NCBI GenBank assembly: GCA_027489105.1
Contig: JAIYAJ010000426.1
Span: forward strand, 1-8,217
DNA from: Zymomonas sp.
GTDB taxonomy: Bacteria > Pseudomonadota > Alphaproteobacteria > Sphingomonadales > Sphingomonadaceae
DNA length: 8,217 nt
Reading direction: 5' to 3'
A program made the position numbers and the translations under genes. The first letter of the stretch is position 1. The number at the start of each line of letters is the position of its first letter. This document shows, one piece after another, positions 1 to 6,118 of this stretch. Under the pieces are notes generated by a model. It did not search any database, was not told where the DNA came from, and saw only the letters and a list, made by a program, of their open reading frames with translations.

Positions 1-305
1 CCGCGCGAGGCCCGGTCGTAGGTCGCGCTGAACTCAAGGATCTCGGAGACGCCAGGCGTGGCCGCGATCTCGGCTTTGATCACGCTCTCGGCGATCGGCA
101 ATTCCGAAGGCGGCCGGCCAAGGATGAAACGAAGATGGTCGACCCCGGCCGCCGTGTTCAGGAACCACTCGCCCCGCCACAGTTTTAGCCGCTGGCGGAT
201 GTGTTCGCCGATCGCCTCGGCGTCGTAGACCAGCACGGGCGAGCCCGTCGCGTCGACCCGCAGGTCGTTGTGCGGTTCGATGGATAGCCCGACAAAGTCG
301 ACCAT
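1..305 (-). CDS. GPW/gp25-like baseplate protein, 3' end outside the window
   Basis: Read leftwards from an ATG at 305, the frame stays open to the window edge (101 codons visible, no stop). The protein begins MVDFVGLSIEP and contains the motif RLKLWRGEWFLNTAAGVD, followed by ILGRPP and a C-terminal stretch about sampling successive positions (TPGVSEILEFSATYD). The GEWFLN..GV signature is typical of the GPW/gp25 family (P2 gpW, T4 gp25, Mu gp46), a baseplate wedge protein that nucleates sheath assembly in contractile tails. The usual length is about 110-140 aa, so only a short C-terminal part is missing. The start lies 4 nt after the stop of the spike gene, and no strong Shine-Dalgarno is seen, which fits translational coupling. 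Family assignment is fairly sure; the exact role is inferred from the family. Confidence 0.85.
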   Translation of the reverse strand, partial: MVDFVGLSIEPHNDLRVDATGSPVLVYDAEAIGEHIRQRLKLWRGEWFLNTAAGVDHLRFILGRPPSELPIAESVIKAEIAATPGVSEILEFSATYDRASR

Positions 306-309
306 GGCG

Positions 310-1014
310 TCAGGCTTTCATCCCGTCGATCTTGGCGATCAGCGCCGTCGCTGCAGTCTGCGTTGCGGAATCGGTCGGCGAGCCGCCGTTGAGGTGATCC
401 CGGATCAGAACCAGCGCATCCCGCACGATCTGGAGCAGGCTGTCGCCGCTCTCGGACTTCATGTCGATCTTTCCGGCCGCATCGACCGTGAACTTGTCGC
501 CACCACTCGGCCCGCCGACGATAGCCGTCGAGCCGTCAGCGCGGCGCTGCACCCCGCTCTTGCCGTCGTTCCCGCCGAAGTGAACTCCGCCGGCCGGCAT
601 GTTGGTCTGGACGCTGCTGTCCGGCCCGCCGCCCGGGTAGGCGATGGAATCGGACAGGTCATGCATCCGGCCAGGCGCCGCGTCCGCATCGCTGCCTTCG
701 GTCTGGCTCGTGTCGGTGTTGCGCATCCTCGCGTGGGCGACCACGGGGTCGCCAGGCTGCAGGTCGACGTGCACGCCGCCGCCCGCGCTCTTCGGCTGGA
801 CGATCTTGATCTTCTGCAGCGGCGGGGCCGTCAGTTGCTTGTCGCCGAACTTCCGCTTCAACTTCGGCTGGATCGTCGCCATCTGCGTGGCACGGTCATA
901 GCTGACGATCGTCGCGTCGAAGGTGGTGACGATCTCTCGGCGCTCGGACTCGGTGACGGCAGCCAGCAATTCGGCCGCGTCCTTGCGGGTCGATGATCCC
1001 TGATAGCCAGCCAT
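310..1014 (-). CDS. Gp138-family baseplate spike (membrane-puncturing) protein
   Basis: 234 aa. The N-terminal half matches the Gp138 N-terminal (OB-fold type) domain: residues about 31-125 carry ATIVSYDRATQMATIQP, then PPLQKIKIVQP, a glycine run followed by LQPGDPVV, and the family hallmark GRMHDLSDSIAYPG near residues 115-128. The second half (about 140-195) has short repeated Gly/Asp-rich beta segments such as VQRRADGSTAIVGG and KFTVDAAGKIDMKSESGD, as expected for a trimeric beta-helical needle. The last 40 residues are helical. This class forms the tip below the hub and pierces the outer membrane on contraction. The gene starts 1 nt after the hub stop (TAGcATG), so it is coupled to it. 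Length is ordinary for the family. No frameshift or missing part is seen. Confidence 0.9.
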   Translation of the reverse strand: MAGYQGSSTRKDAAELLAAVTESERREIVTTFDATIVSYDRATQMATIQPKLKRKFGDKQLTAPPLQKIKIVQPKSAGGGVHVDLQPGDPVVAHARMRNTDTSQTEGSDADAAPGRMHDLSDSIAYPGGGPDSSVQTNMPAGGVHFGGNDGKSGVQRRADGSTAIVGGPSGGDKFTVDAAGKIDMKSESGDSLLQIVRDALVLIRDHLNGGSPTDSATQTAATALIAKIDGMKA

Positions 1015-1015
1015 G

Positions 1016-1885
1016 CTATTTGACCACCTTCCCGCCCTCGATGCGGTTGCCCTCCGCTTCGACGTAGAATTCTTCGCCGCGGTTCGTGCCGCTGAACGTC
1101 ACTTCCGAAACCCGGAAAAGGCCGCCGCCGTCGTCGCTCGCCCGCTTGTCCTTGCCGCTGCTCTCGTCGAGAAAATCGGATCGGACATCGATCGTGCGAC
1201 CGGGCGCGATCTCCGGGTTGAGCAGTGCCTTGATCCGTACGCCCTTGTCGGTAACCGTCGGGATGCCGATCATTCCGGTTTCTTTCGAGACGACCGTGGT
1301 GCGCGAGAGCACTTGGTCGTTTTTGACCGCCTCGACCGCGCCATTTTGGATGCTCCAGTAGAACCCGTGCTCGCGGCCCAGTTTATCCATTTCGCGCCCG
1401 GCCCAACCGTAGAGGCTCACCGGGCGCTTGTAGGCGGGGAGATCGTCGATCCCCTTCATCTCGCCCTTGGTCGTGCCAGGCATCTCGCCCTGAAGGTATT
1501 CGACGATCGCCTTGGGCTTCGTGCCGGCCGGGAAGGTCTTGGACACGGCCCCCTTCTGAATGCCCTCGTTCCCGTCGCCACAGGTCATCTCCGACTTGAC
1601 GTCGGCAGTTTCCTTGGTGTGCTCGACGTCCTCGATGTCGCCCTTGAAGATGGTCGACAGCGGCCCGTCCTTGTAACCGGCCTTCAACTCGATCTTGTCG
1701 AACTCCTCGCCGAGTTGACGGCGATGGGATTTCGTCAGGTTCCAGATCGCGATCGTGGCGCTGTTCGTCTTGCTGCCGATCGTCTTCGTGATGTTGAAGT
1801 CGACCTTCAGGTCGCGGATGGTGAGCGTTCCGGCCTTGCCGGTTACCGTCACCTCGACGACCCGGCCCCATTGCCGGACGCTCAT
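1016..1885 (-). CDS. Baseplate hub protein (gp27 / late control protein D-like)
   Basis: 289 aa. The N-terminal region reads as a hub tube domain: LTIRDLKVDFNITKTIG, then ATIAIWNLTKSHRRQL (the usual 'a-i-IyNLs' segment), then KIELKAGYKDGPLSTIFKGD, followed by MTCGDGNEGIQKGAVSKTF. This order (non-local strand, AGY...iF.G, cgDG) is typical of gp27/gpD-type hub proteins of simple myophage baseplates. The hub is a trimer that closes the tail tube and carries the spike, and the next gene downstream is indeed the spike. The C-terminal part (about 225-289) includes LLNPEIAPGRTIDVRSDFLD and a final strand segment that is also common in hub proteins. The ATG lies inside the end of the plug gene (ATGA, 4-nt overlap). 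The assignment rests on motifs and gene order. Confidence 0.82.
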   Translation of the reverse strand: MSVRQWGRVVEVTVTGKAGTLTIRDLKVDFNITKTIGSKTNSATIAIWNLTKSHRRQLGEEFDKIELKAGYKDGPLSTIFKGDIEDVEHTKETADVKSEMTCGDGNEGIQKGAVSKTFPAGTKPKAIVEYLQGEMPGTTKGEMKGIDDLPAYKRPVSLYGWAGREMDKLGREHGFYWSIQNGAVEAVKNDQVLSRTTVVSKETGMIGIPTVTDKGVRIKALLNPEIAPGRTIDVRSDFLDESSGKDKRASDDGGGLFRVSEVTFSGTNRGEEFYVEAEGNRIEGGKVVK

Positions 1886-2202
1886 GCCGCCACCGCGTCG
1901 GGCTCGACATGGAACAGCCGCACGCGGCCGCTAGGCAGTTCGGTGCGGCCCGGCTCGGCCACGTCACCGCCCCAGGGCGCCGCGACAAGGCTGCCGATGC
2001 CCAGCGCGAAGGGCTGGACCAGATCCACGCCCAGCACGATCCTGCGGCCCGACAGAACCCGCACGCCATCGACGTCGAGATCGAAGGACCAGCGGTTCGC
2101 CCAGGTCGAATAGTTGACCACGAAATCGCAGCGCCGGCCCGAAAGGGTCGTCGTGAACGACTGCGACGGCGCGTCGATGATGGGGAGCTCGCGATAGATC
2201 AT
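1882..2202 (-). CDS. Baseplate plug protein, Pam3 gp18-like
   Basis: 106 aa from the ATG at 2202, or 107 aa from a GTG directly before it at 2205. Both starts overlap the Dit-like stop (TGATG or GTGA). I prefer the ATG, but neither is marked by a Shine-Dalgarno. The protein opens MIYRELPIIDAPSQSFTTTL, then has GRRCDFVVNYSTWANRWSFDL, DVDGVRVLSGRRIVLGVDL and a C-terminal GRVRLFHVEP. The compact all-beta pattern with a 'W..RW.fdl....g..ll.G' core is that of the small plug family known from the cyanophage Pam3 baseplate (gp18), which seals the inner tube near the hub. Its place between Dit-like protein and hub agrees. Function is by family; nothing unusual is seen in it. Confidence 0.8.
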   Translation of the reverse strand: MIYRELPIIDAPSQSFTTTLSGRRCDFVVNYSTWANRWSFDLDVDGVRVLSGRRIVLGVDLVQPFALGIGSLVAAPWGGDVAEPGRTELPSGRVRLFHVEPDAVAA

Positions 2203-2699
2203 CACTGCACCGCGTCGGAGAGAACCGAACTCGTCTTGGCCGGCGGCGTCGACGTCCGCGCCGACACCTGGCCGCGCTTCGTCGTGCCCTTGGCCTTATC
2301 GTCGTCGGTGTCGCCCGTGGAGCCGCTGGCCTGCGTGTCGACGATGATCACCTCCTGAAGCTCGGCGGTGAACTTCAGGACGCGGGAATGCTCGCGATCA
2401 CGCGTGGCCGTGATCTCCTTGACCAGCATGTTGCTGTAGACCTTCAGCCCAGTGACCAGGGCGAAAGGTTCGGCCTTCTCCTGTAGCGCGAGCAGCGCCT
2501 GATAGGACGAGACGGCCCGGTCGCTGCCGATCACCGATTCCAGCGTCACCGAATAGGGCATACGCCAGGCGTGATCGCTGATCTTCGCCCCGCTTTCGAC
2601 GGGGTGCTCGGCGATCTCCATCGAGGCGACGTGCTCTTCCGAGATCACGACGTCGACGAAAATGCCGCCGATCGAGCGGCTGACGAGGATGCAGGTCAC
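2202..2699 (-). CDS. Dit-like baseplate / distal tail protein
   Basis: 165 aa, read from a GTG whose bases overlap the tape measure stop (GTGA, 4 nt). The next in-frame Met (about residue 27) would remove conserved sequence, so the GTG is chosen. Residues about 8-60 (SIGGIFVDVVISEEHVASME, followed by IAEHPVESGAKISDHAW and YSVTLESVIGS) match the N-terminal domain of Dit-like phage tail proteins: a short strand, an acidic linker, 'hpv..Ga.isDH.....' and a hydrophobic strand. Such proteins form a hexameric ring at the tube end below the tape measure. The middle continues with tube-like strands (LKFTAELQEVIIVD). The last 45 residues (about 120-165) are Ser/Thr/Asp/Lys rich and look disordered. 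Confidence 0.82.
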   Translation of the reverse strand: MTCILVSRSIGGIFVDVVISEEHVASMEIAEHPVESGAKISDHAWRMPYSVTLESVIGSDRAVSSYQALLALQEKAEPFALVTGLKVYSNMLVKEITATRDREHSRVLKFTAELQEVIIVDTQASGSTGDTDDDKAKGTTKRGQVSARTSTPPAKTSSVLSDAVQ

Positions 2700-4300
2700 G
2701 GCGCAGCCCCTCCGCCGGTGGCGGTTTGCATGCGGATGTTGGCGGCAGCGGTGCGGACGCCATTTGCCGCCGCTCCCGCGATCTCGCCCAGACCATTCGC
2801 CGTCACCGACACGCTGAAGCTGTTGTTCTGCTCATTGTTGACGGTCGAGTTGTCGTTCGTGACCGTCGCGGCGCGATCGGAGGCCATCTTCGTTGCCTGC
2901 GTGCCGGGGGACATCTCGCCCTGCTTCTGGCGCAAGCGCTCAAGCCCGTCGATGCCGTCTTGGATCGTCTTGCGCCGGCGGGCGGCCGGCGTGTCGGCGT
3001 CCGCTGCGCCAGCGGGGGCCGCCGGCGAAATCTGGATGCCGGGAACGGCCTTCAACGCGCTGAGCAGCGCATCGACGGCTTCCTTGGCCTTCGTCGCCGC
3101 GCTGGCGATGGTGTCGAAGAAGTCCGAGAGAAAATTGGTTCCCCCCTCCTTCCATTCCTGGAATTTGGCCACGGCGAGAAGCAGCGCAGTGATACCAGCC
3201 GCGATGGCCGCGGCCGGGCTTGTGGCAATGATCGCCAAGGCCGCGCCGAGCGCGCCCAGCCCGGTCGCGATCTTGCCAAGGTTCCCGCCTGTAGCATCAT
3301 TGACCGATGCCATCGCCGACACGATCGATTGCAGGGCCTCGCCGACCTTCGTCAGGACAATGAAGCCGCCACGGGTGACGTCCTTCAGGAAGTCGCCGAG
3401 CCCGCCGCCGAACGCGCGGATGTTGGCCTGGATCTCCTGCAGCGGCAGATCGCGGAGATATTCGCCGAGCTTGCGGAATTCCTGCGAGAAGCTCGCCATG
3501 ATGCCGGAGCCGAAGGCGTTCTTGAAGCCGTCCATCACCGACTGGATCCGGCCCATGCCGGTCGTGATGTCCTCAGCATTCAGCACGTCGCCGAACGACA
3601 TGACGCCGGCGGTCTTCGCGGTCTCCTGGACGATCTTCTTGTAGGCTTCGAACGCGCTGGCGGCGCCGAGCAGCTGCGAGACGAGCTGATCGGGTGCGCC
3701 CTCCAGCGCCTCCGTCAGGAACGTCCGCTTCTTTTCCGGGTCGCGGATCTTGTCGGCGGCCTTCAGGATGTCGTCGATGACGACGCTGTAGGCCTTCACC
3801 GCGCCCTTGGCGCCCTTGATCTTGACGCCGGCCTTGCCAAGCGTCTCGGCCCAATCGCCGCCGTCCTTGGCACCCTCGCGGAGCTTCTGGACGAAGCCGG
3901 CGACGAACTTGCGACCATCTTCCGCGGACGCGCCGACGCGCTTCATCACGCTTTCGACGAGCGCTAGCTCCTTGACCGGCACGCCGCCGATGCGCGCGGA
4001 ATCGATCGTCTCCTGCCGAACTTTGGCGAAGCCGGATGCGAGGCGCGCCAGGGCGGCGCTGGCCGCAGCAGCCGCGCCGGTGATCAGAGCCGTCCGAGCG
4101 ATGAAGCCAGCGCCGAACTTGACCAGCCCAGCGGTGACGCGGGCGAGGATCACGGCAACCCGCCCGAGCCGGCGCGCGATGGCCGCGGCGAACAGGCCGA
4201 CTGCGCGGGTCAAGCGCTGGAAAGCCGCCGCAGCACGCTTCAGCTTGTCGAGCCCTTCGACGGTGAAGCCAAGTCGTGCTATAAGTTCTTCGACGATCAT
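2696..4300 (-). CDS. Tail tape measure protein
   Basis: 534 aa, almost wholly alpha-helical and Ala/Lys rich, placed directly before the baseplate genes, as tape measure genes are. The protein lines the tail tube, fixes its length and is released into the host on infection. Hydrophobic segments lie at about 55-90 and, strongest, at about 341-378 (GLGALGAALAIIATSPAAAI and on), which could cross a membrane during DNA delivery. The N-terminus (EELIARLGFTVEGLDKLKRA) is the usual start of short myophage tape measures. At about 0.15 nm per residue of helix the length would set a tail near 80 nm; that is an estimate from the general rule. The Asn/Thr/Ser-rich stretch at about 480-497 probably links to a C-terminal segment that binds the baseplate. 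A weak AGG lies about 11 nt before the ATG. Confidence 0.93.
   Translation of the reverse strand: MIVEELIARLGFTVEGLDKLKRAAAAFQRLTRAVGLFAAAIARRLGRVAVILARVTAGLVKFGAGFIARTALITGAAAAASAALARLASGFAKVRQETIDSARIGGVPVKELALVESVMKRVGASAEDGRKFVAGFVQKLREGAKDGGDWAETLGKAGVKIKGAKGAVKAYSVVIDDILKAADKIRDPEKKRTFLTEALEGAPDQLVSQLLGAASAFEAYKKIVQETAKTAGVMSFGDVLNAEDITTGMGRIQSVMDGFKNAFGSGIMASFSQEFRKLGEYLRDLPLQEIQANIRAFGGGLGDFLKDVTRGGFIVLTKVGEALQSIVSAMASVNDATGGNLGKIATGLGALGAALAIIATSPAAAIAAGITALLLAVAKFQEWKEGGTNFLSDFFDTIASAATKAKEAVDALLSALKAVPGIQISPAAPAGAADADTPAARRRKTIQDGIDGLERLRQKQGEMSPGTQATKMASDRAATVTNDNSTVNNEQNNSFSVSVTANGLGEIAGAAANGVRTAAANIRMQTATGGGAAP
4257..4285 (+). promoter_or_regulatory. Candidate promoter for the opposite-strand membrane protein gene
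   Basis: A good -10 hexamer, TATAAG, lies at 4280-4285. A weak -35-like hexamer, TTCGAC, lies at 4256-4261, with an 18-base spacer. Both sit inside the 5' end of the tape measure gene but point the other way, 40 bases before the ATG at 4325. A private promoter is what a moron gene would need. The -35 match is poor, so this is tentative. Confidence 0.3.
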
Positions 4301-4324
4301 CGGCTATCAACCTGCGGGGACGAA

Positions 4325-4513
4325 ATGCGGGACGCTGCGAGCTTCTGGAATGGCCTGGCCGTTGCTGTCGCGGCCATCGGCATGCTGTTGCTGGTCGCGG
4401 CGCTGTTCCTGCCCGCGGCGATCGCCGATAAGGGCCCGCTAGCCGCCTTCGGCGGGTTCGCGTTCTTCCTCGCCTATGCCTTTCGCGAGAAAAGCCAGCA
4501 GGCGGCGGAATAA
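4325..4513 (+). CDS. Small two-helix membrane protein (candidate moron)
   Basis: 62 aa on the strand opposite to the tail operon. It has a short polar N-terminus, a first membrane helix at about residues 11-33 (LAVAVAAIGMLLLVAALFLP), a turn ADKGP at 34-38, a second helix at about 39-53 (LAAFGGFAFFLAYAF) and a charged tail REKSQQAAE. A GGGGA Shine-Dalgarno lies 4 bases before the ATG. The gene exactly fills the space between the tape measure start (4300) and the end of the frameshifted chaperone frame: its TAA (4511-4513) abuts that stop (4514-4516). The two hydrophobic segments and the ribosome site make a chance frame less likely. Independent orientation suggests a moron expressed in the lysogen. 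Superinfection exclusion or a holin-like role are possible, but neither is shown. I do not recognise the family. Confidence 0.6.
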   Translation: MRDAASFWNGLAVAVAAIGMLLLVAALFLPAAIADKGPLAAFGGFAFFLAYAFREKSQQAAE

Positions 4514-5118
4514 TCAGCGCGGCCGCTCGCGCCGCTCTTGCGACTTAACCGCCAGCGCTTCCTTCAGGTCGAGCAATTCGTGAAGGTCGGCGACGTCGTC
4601 GATCGTCAGGCGGGCCCGCAGATCAGCGATGCAGCACAGCGGCGGATCGGCCATCACAGGCCGCATGAGCCACATTCGGTCGGCCACGTTGGGCGCGATG
4701 CGTTTGACGTCGGCCCCGGTCAGGCCCGAACCAGAGCCTTGCGAACGAGCGCCTTGCCCGCTCCGCCGCCCAAAAAATCACGGAACTGCACCTCCAAAAC
4801 CCAAAAGCACAGAGTGAAGATGTCCCCCAGGTCGCTCGGCGTCACGCCGAAGATCGCCGGGTCGCCGTTGCAGCGACACAGGCCGACCAGATCCTTGACG
4901 TAGGCGATAGCCTCGTCCTCGTCGAGCTTGGCCGCGAACTCGGCGATGGCCGCAATGGCCCCGGCTTCCTGCTTCGCTTTGTCGGGCTCGGTCAGCGCCG
5001 ACATGACGCCGGACGCTGGGCCGAACATCCGGGTCGTGCGCAGCAGAAGGCGCATCGCGCCCTCCGCGTCGAGCTTATCGCACCGATAGGTGTCGGCGCC
5101 GATCTTCTTTTCAGCCAC
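4514..5118 (-). CDS. Tail assembly chaperone, -1 frameshift extended product (G-T type)
   Basis: After codon 116 of the chaperone gene, a -1 shift on TTTTTTG enters a frame of 85 more codons and gives a 201-aa product ending at the TGA at 4514-4516. The added part starts GRRSGQGARSQG, then becomes ordinary protein: ADVKRIAPNVADRMWLMRPV, CCIADLRARLTIDDVADLHE and LLDLKEALAVKSQERRE. It holds a clear helical segment that would have no start codon of its own in a sensible place. This matches lambda gpG/gpGT logic: a short form and a rarer extended form that coat the tape measure during tube assembly, encoded just before the tape measure gene, as here. The C-terminal frame could easily be missed, since it has no own start. 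Efficiency cannot be judged from sequence. Confidence 0.82.
4720..5118 (-). CDS. Tail assembly chaperone, short (unshifted) form
   Basis: 132 aa from a GTG at 5118. A good AGGGAG Shine-Dalgarno lies about 8 nt before it, which decides this start. The protein begins with a small beta segment, KKIGADTYRCDKLDAEGAMR, the usual opening of phage tail assembly chaperones ('..i.g..y....l...eam.l...'). It continues with helices, including GAIAAIAEFAAKLDEDEAIA and a DLVGLCRCNG segment. The last 16 residues (GGGAGKALVRKALVRA) follow the slip site and are read only in the unshifted frame. It should bind the tape measure protein while the tube is built and is absent from the virion. It overlaps the CxxC gene before it by 8 nt. 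Confidence 0.82.
   Translation of the reverse strand: MAEKKIGADTYRCDKLDAEGAMRLLLRTTRMFGPASGVMSALTEPDKAKQEAGAIAAIAEFAAKLDEDEAIAYVKDLVGLCRCNGDPAIFGVTPSDLGDIFTLCFWVLEVQFRDFLGGGAGKALVRKALVRA
4747..4777 (-). promoter_or_regulatory. Programmed -1 frameshift site: slippery heptamer and hairpin
   Basis: On the leftward strand the heptamer T TTT TTG (4777-4771) is in the right register: GAT TTT TTG is codons 114-116 of the chaperone. After a 7-base spacer the message can fold GAGCG-GGCAAGG-CGCTC (4763-4747), a 5-bp stem in a GC-rich stretch, the usual place for a stimulating structure. A run GGGCGGCGG between them may add a pause. Confidence 0.8.
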
Positions 5119-5278
5119 GCGACTTTCTCCCTGTGATCTGACGAACGCGCTGCGACTCGGCGGCGTGGCCGAGAGCCTGGCGTGTCGATGCTGCGGCCTG
5201 TTTCAGGTCACCCGATGCTGCCGCCTTTAAAGCAGCAACGGCGGCCTTTCGGGCCGCCGCGCAGGAACTGCATGCCAT
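5111..5278 (-). CDS. Small CxxC protein of unknown function
   Basis: 55 aa. It starts MACSSCAAARKAAVAALKAA, with a CxxC pair at residues 3 and 6, and continues as a basic, Ala-rich helix ending QRVRQITGRKSRG. The CxxC could bind a metal or cap a helix, but one pair alone proves nothing. The start at 5278 is chosen because it has a GAGG-type Shine-Dalgarno about 11 nt before it and lies just outside the pentamer array. Starts further upstream would read through that array. The end overlaps the chaperone start by 8 nt, so it is the first gene of the tail operon seen here. The tail tube gene would normally be in this place. I do not recognise the family. Confidence 0.6.
   Translation of the reverse strand: MACSSCAAARKAAVAALKAAASGDLKQAAASTRQALGHAAESQRVRQITGRKSRG
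5240..5258 (-). other. GC-rich hairpin inside the CxxC gene
   Basis: GGCGGCC and GGCCGCC form a 7-bp stem around the loop CGAAA on the leftward strand. It lies inside the small CxxC reading frame, and no T-run follows, so it is unlikely to be an intrinsic terminator. It may only reflect alanine and arginine codon use. Confidence 0.35.
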
Positions 5279-5280
5279 TT

Positions 5281-5436
5281 TTGCCTGCCTCACCGTGACG
5301 CGCCCGGCCTTGCCTACCCGCGCCTGGACAAACCACGCCTGCCGTGCCCCGCCTTGCCTGAGCACGCCGAGCCCAGCCTAACCAAGCCTGCCATGCCGCG
5401 CCGTGCGTCGCCTTGCCTCGACTAACCTTGCCTGCC
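5281..5436 (-). repeat. Degenerate GGCNN pentanucleotide array with 44/49/54-base blocks
   Basis: On the leftward strand the sequence is a run of 5-base units in which the first three bases are mostly GGC (sometimes GGT, GTC or CGC) and the last two vary freely. The 5-base rhythm is broken by single 4-base units GGCA at 5433-5436, 5389-5392, 5340-5343 and 5286-5289. These cut the array into blocks of 8, 9 and 10 pentamers (44, 49 and 54 bases with the tetramer). Each block opens GGCA GGCNN GGTTW GKCNN, and each contains GGCAA followed by GGCNN. The units never match each other exactly, so this is not a fresh slippage repeat. Looser pentamers continue to about 5560. It lies just before the CxxC gene and its ribosome site. 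It has no clear coding sense. Its function is unknown. Confidence 0.75.
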
Positions 5437-5605
5437 CTGTTGCCCGAAGGCCGCGAGGTTGAGTTAGAGAACTCTCGCCGGAACTCTTGAGCCTGCCGCG
5501 CCAGAACTTGCCTAGCCGGGCCACTCCCGAACGCGCCGTGGCACGCCTGCCTTGTTCGCTTCTGCGCGGGCGGTTGATGACCGAACTCGCCCCGTAACGG
5601 CGTCC
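5437..5605. other. Gene-free remainder of the 5279-5605 gap
   Basis: No convincing gene is seen on either strand. The stretch holds scattered GGCNN-like pentamers, including a GGCA-GGC step near 5490-5515. It also holds a 7-base direct repeat GAACTCT at 5469-5475 and 5481-5487, spaced 12 bases start to start, with a nearby inverted GAGTT at 5461-5465. A binding site or late promoter for the tail operon could lie here, but no hexamers stand out. Confidence 0.45.
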
Positions 5606-6118
5606 TCATCCTGCCGATTTTATTGCTTTCGGCAAGGCCTTGATCGTCTCATCGACAACGGCAAACAGTTCGCTGAACTCCTTCAGGTCCGCATATCGCT
5701 GCCGCCACGCGGACAACTCCTTGAAGGCGCGCTGCAACACGAGCTTGCGCGTCTTCGACATCGACATCGCATGATCTGCCGATCGGTAATGCGAGGTCTC
5801 GCCCTCGGGGATGTGGACGAAGGCTCGTGTTCGAACAGCCGGCCTGTCGTCCGACGTGTAGATCGCCACCACCGAGCGGATGAGCCCGCGTGCCTGATTG
5901 AGGCGATGCTGGTGAGCCGCCGCGCTGTCATCCCATTCAAAAAAGCTGTGCAAAGGGCTGTTGTGGCTCTTAGCATCGGCCAGAACATCCTCTGGCGTGA
6001 GCTCACCCTTTTGCTGCTGACGCAGCATCTCGATGTGCTGCCCGACGATGGTGGCGTTCTGGACGGCTCCCTGTTGGAAACGGGCGCCCTCCGCGAATTC
6101 GAAGCCTGCGACCTTCAT
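5606..6118 (-). CDS. Conserved phage protein of unknown function (170 aa)
   Basis: 170 aa. The centre, KGELTPEDVLADAKSHNSPL then HSFFEWDDSAAAHQHRLNQA (residues about 37-76), is a pattern I know from many phage genomes as a hypothetical protein: 'G.LTPE.VV..A....SPLH..FEWDDS.AA...R..QAR.LI'. The middle (about 80-125) is beta-rich with RAFVHIPEG, and the last 50 residues are helical (KELSAWRQRYADLKEFSELF). No catalytic motif is visible. The ATG overlaps the stop of the 218-aa gene (ATGA), so the two are coupled and probably act together. This family tends to occur with early genes rather than with tail genes, but that is from memory of other phages. A role in replication or recombination is possible but not shown. 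Confidence 0.75.
   Translation of the reverse strand: MKVAGFEFAEGARFQQGAVQNATIVGQHIEMLRQQQKGELTPEDVLADAKSHNSPLHSFFEWDDSAAAHQHRLNQARGLIRSVVAIYTSDDRPAVRTRAFVHIPEGETSHYRSADHAMSMSKTRKLVLQRAFKELSAWRQRYADLKEFSELFAVVDETIKALPKAIKSAG

Noticed and set aside
1013..2113. Long rightward frames opposite the tail genes (also 268-996, 2571-3644, 2726-3967)
   Set aside because: Their composition is arginine/alanine/aspartate-rich and without recognisable domains; they are antisense shadows of high-GC genes with clear families.
4516..4540. Rho-independent terminator after the small membrane gene
   Set aside because: GCGGC/GCCGC can form a 5-bp stem, but no T-run follows, and the bases are coding for the frameshift product.
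4538..4903. Rightward 121-aa frame opposite the chaperone
   Set aside because: It is antisense to the chaperone and its frameshifted extension, which have family sequence and a slip site.
5279..5365. Upstream extension of the CxxC protein to 5365
   Set aside because: It would be translated from within the array; the ATG at 5278 has a ribosome site and gives a sensible protein.
5281..5436. CRISPR array
   Set aside because: There are no identical repeats of 23-47 bases and no unique spacers; the period is five bases.
5208..5609. Leftward 133-aa frame through the pentamer array
   Set aside because: Its sequence only mirrors the GGCNN repeat, and it overlaps the CxxC gene in another frame. A GGC-rich repeat naturally lacks stops.
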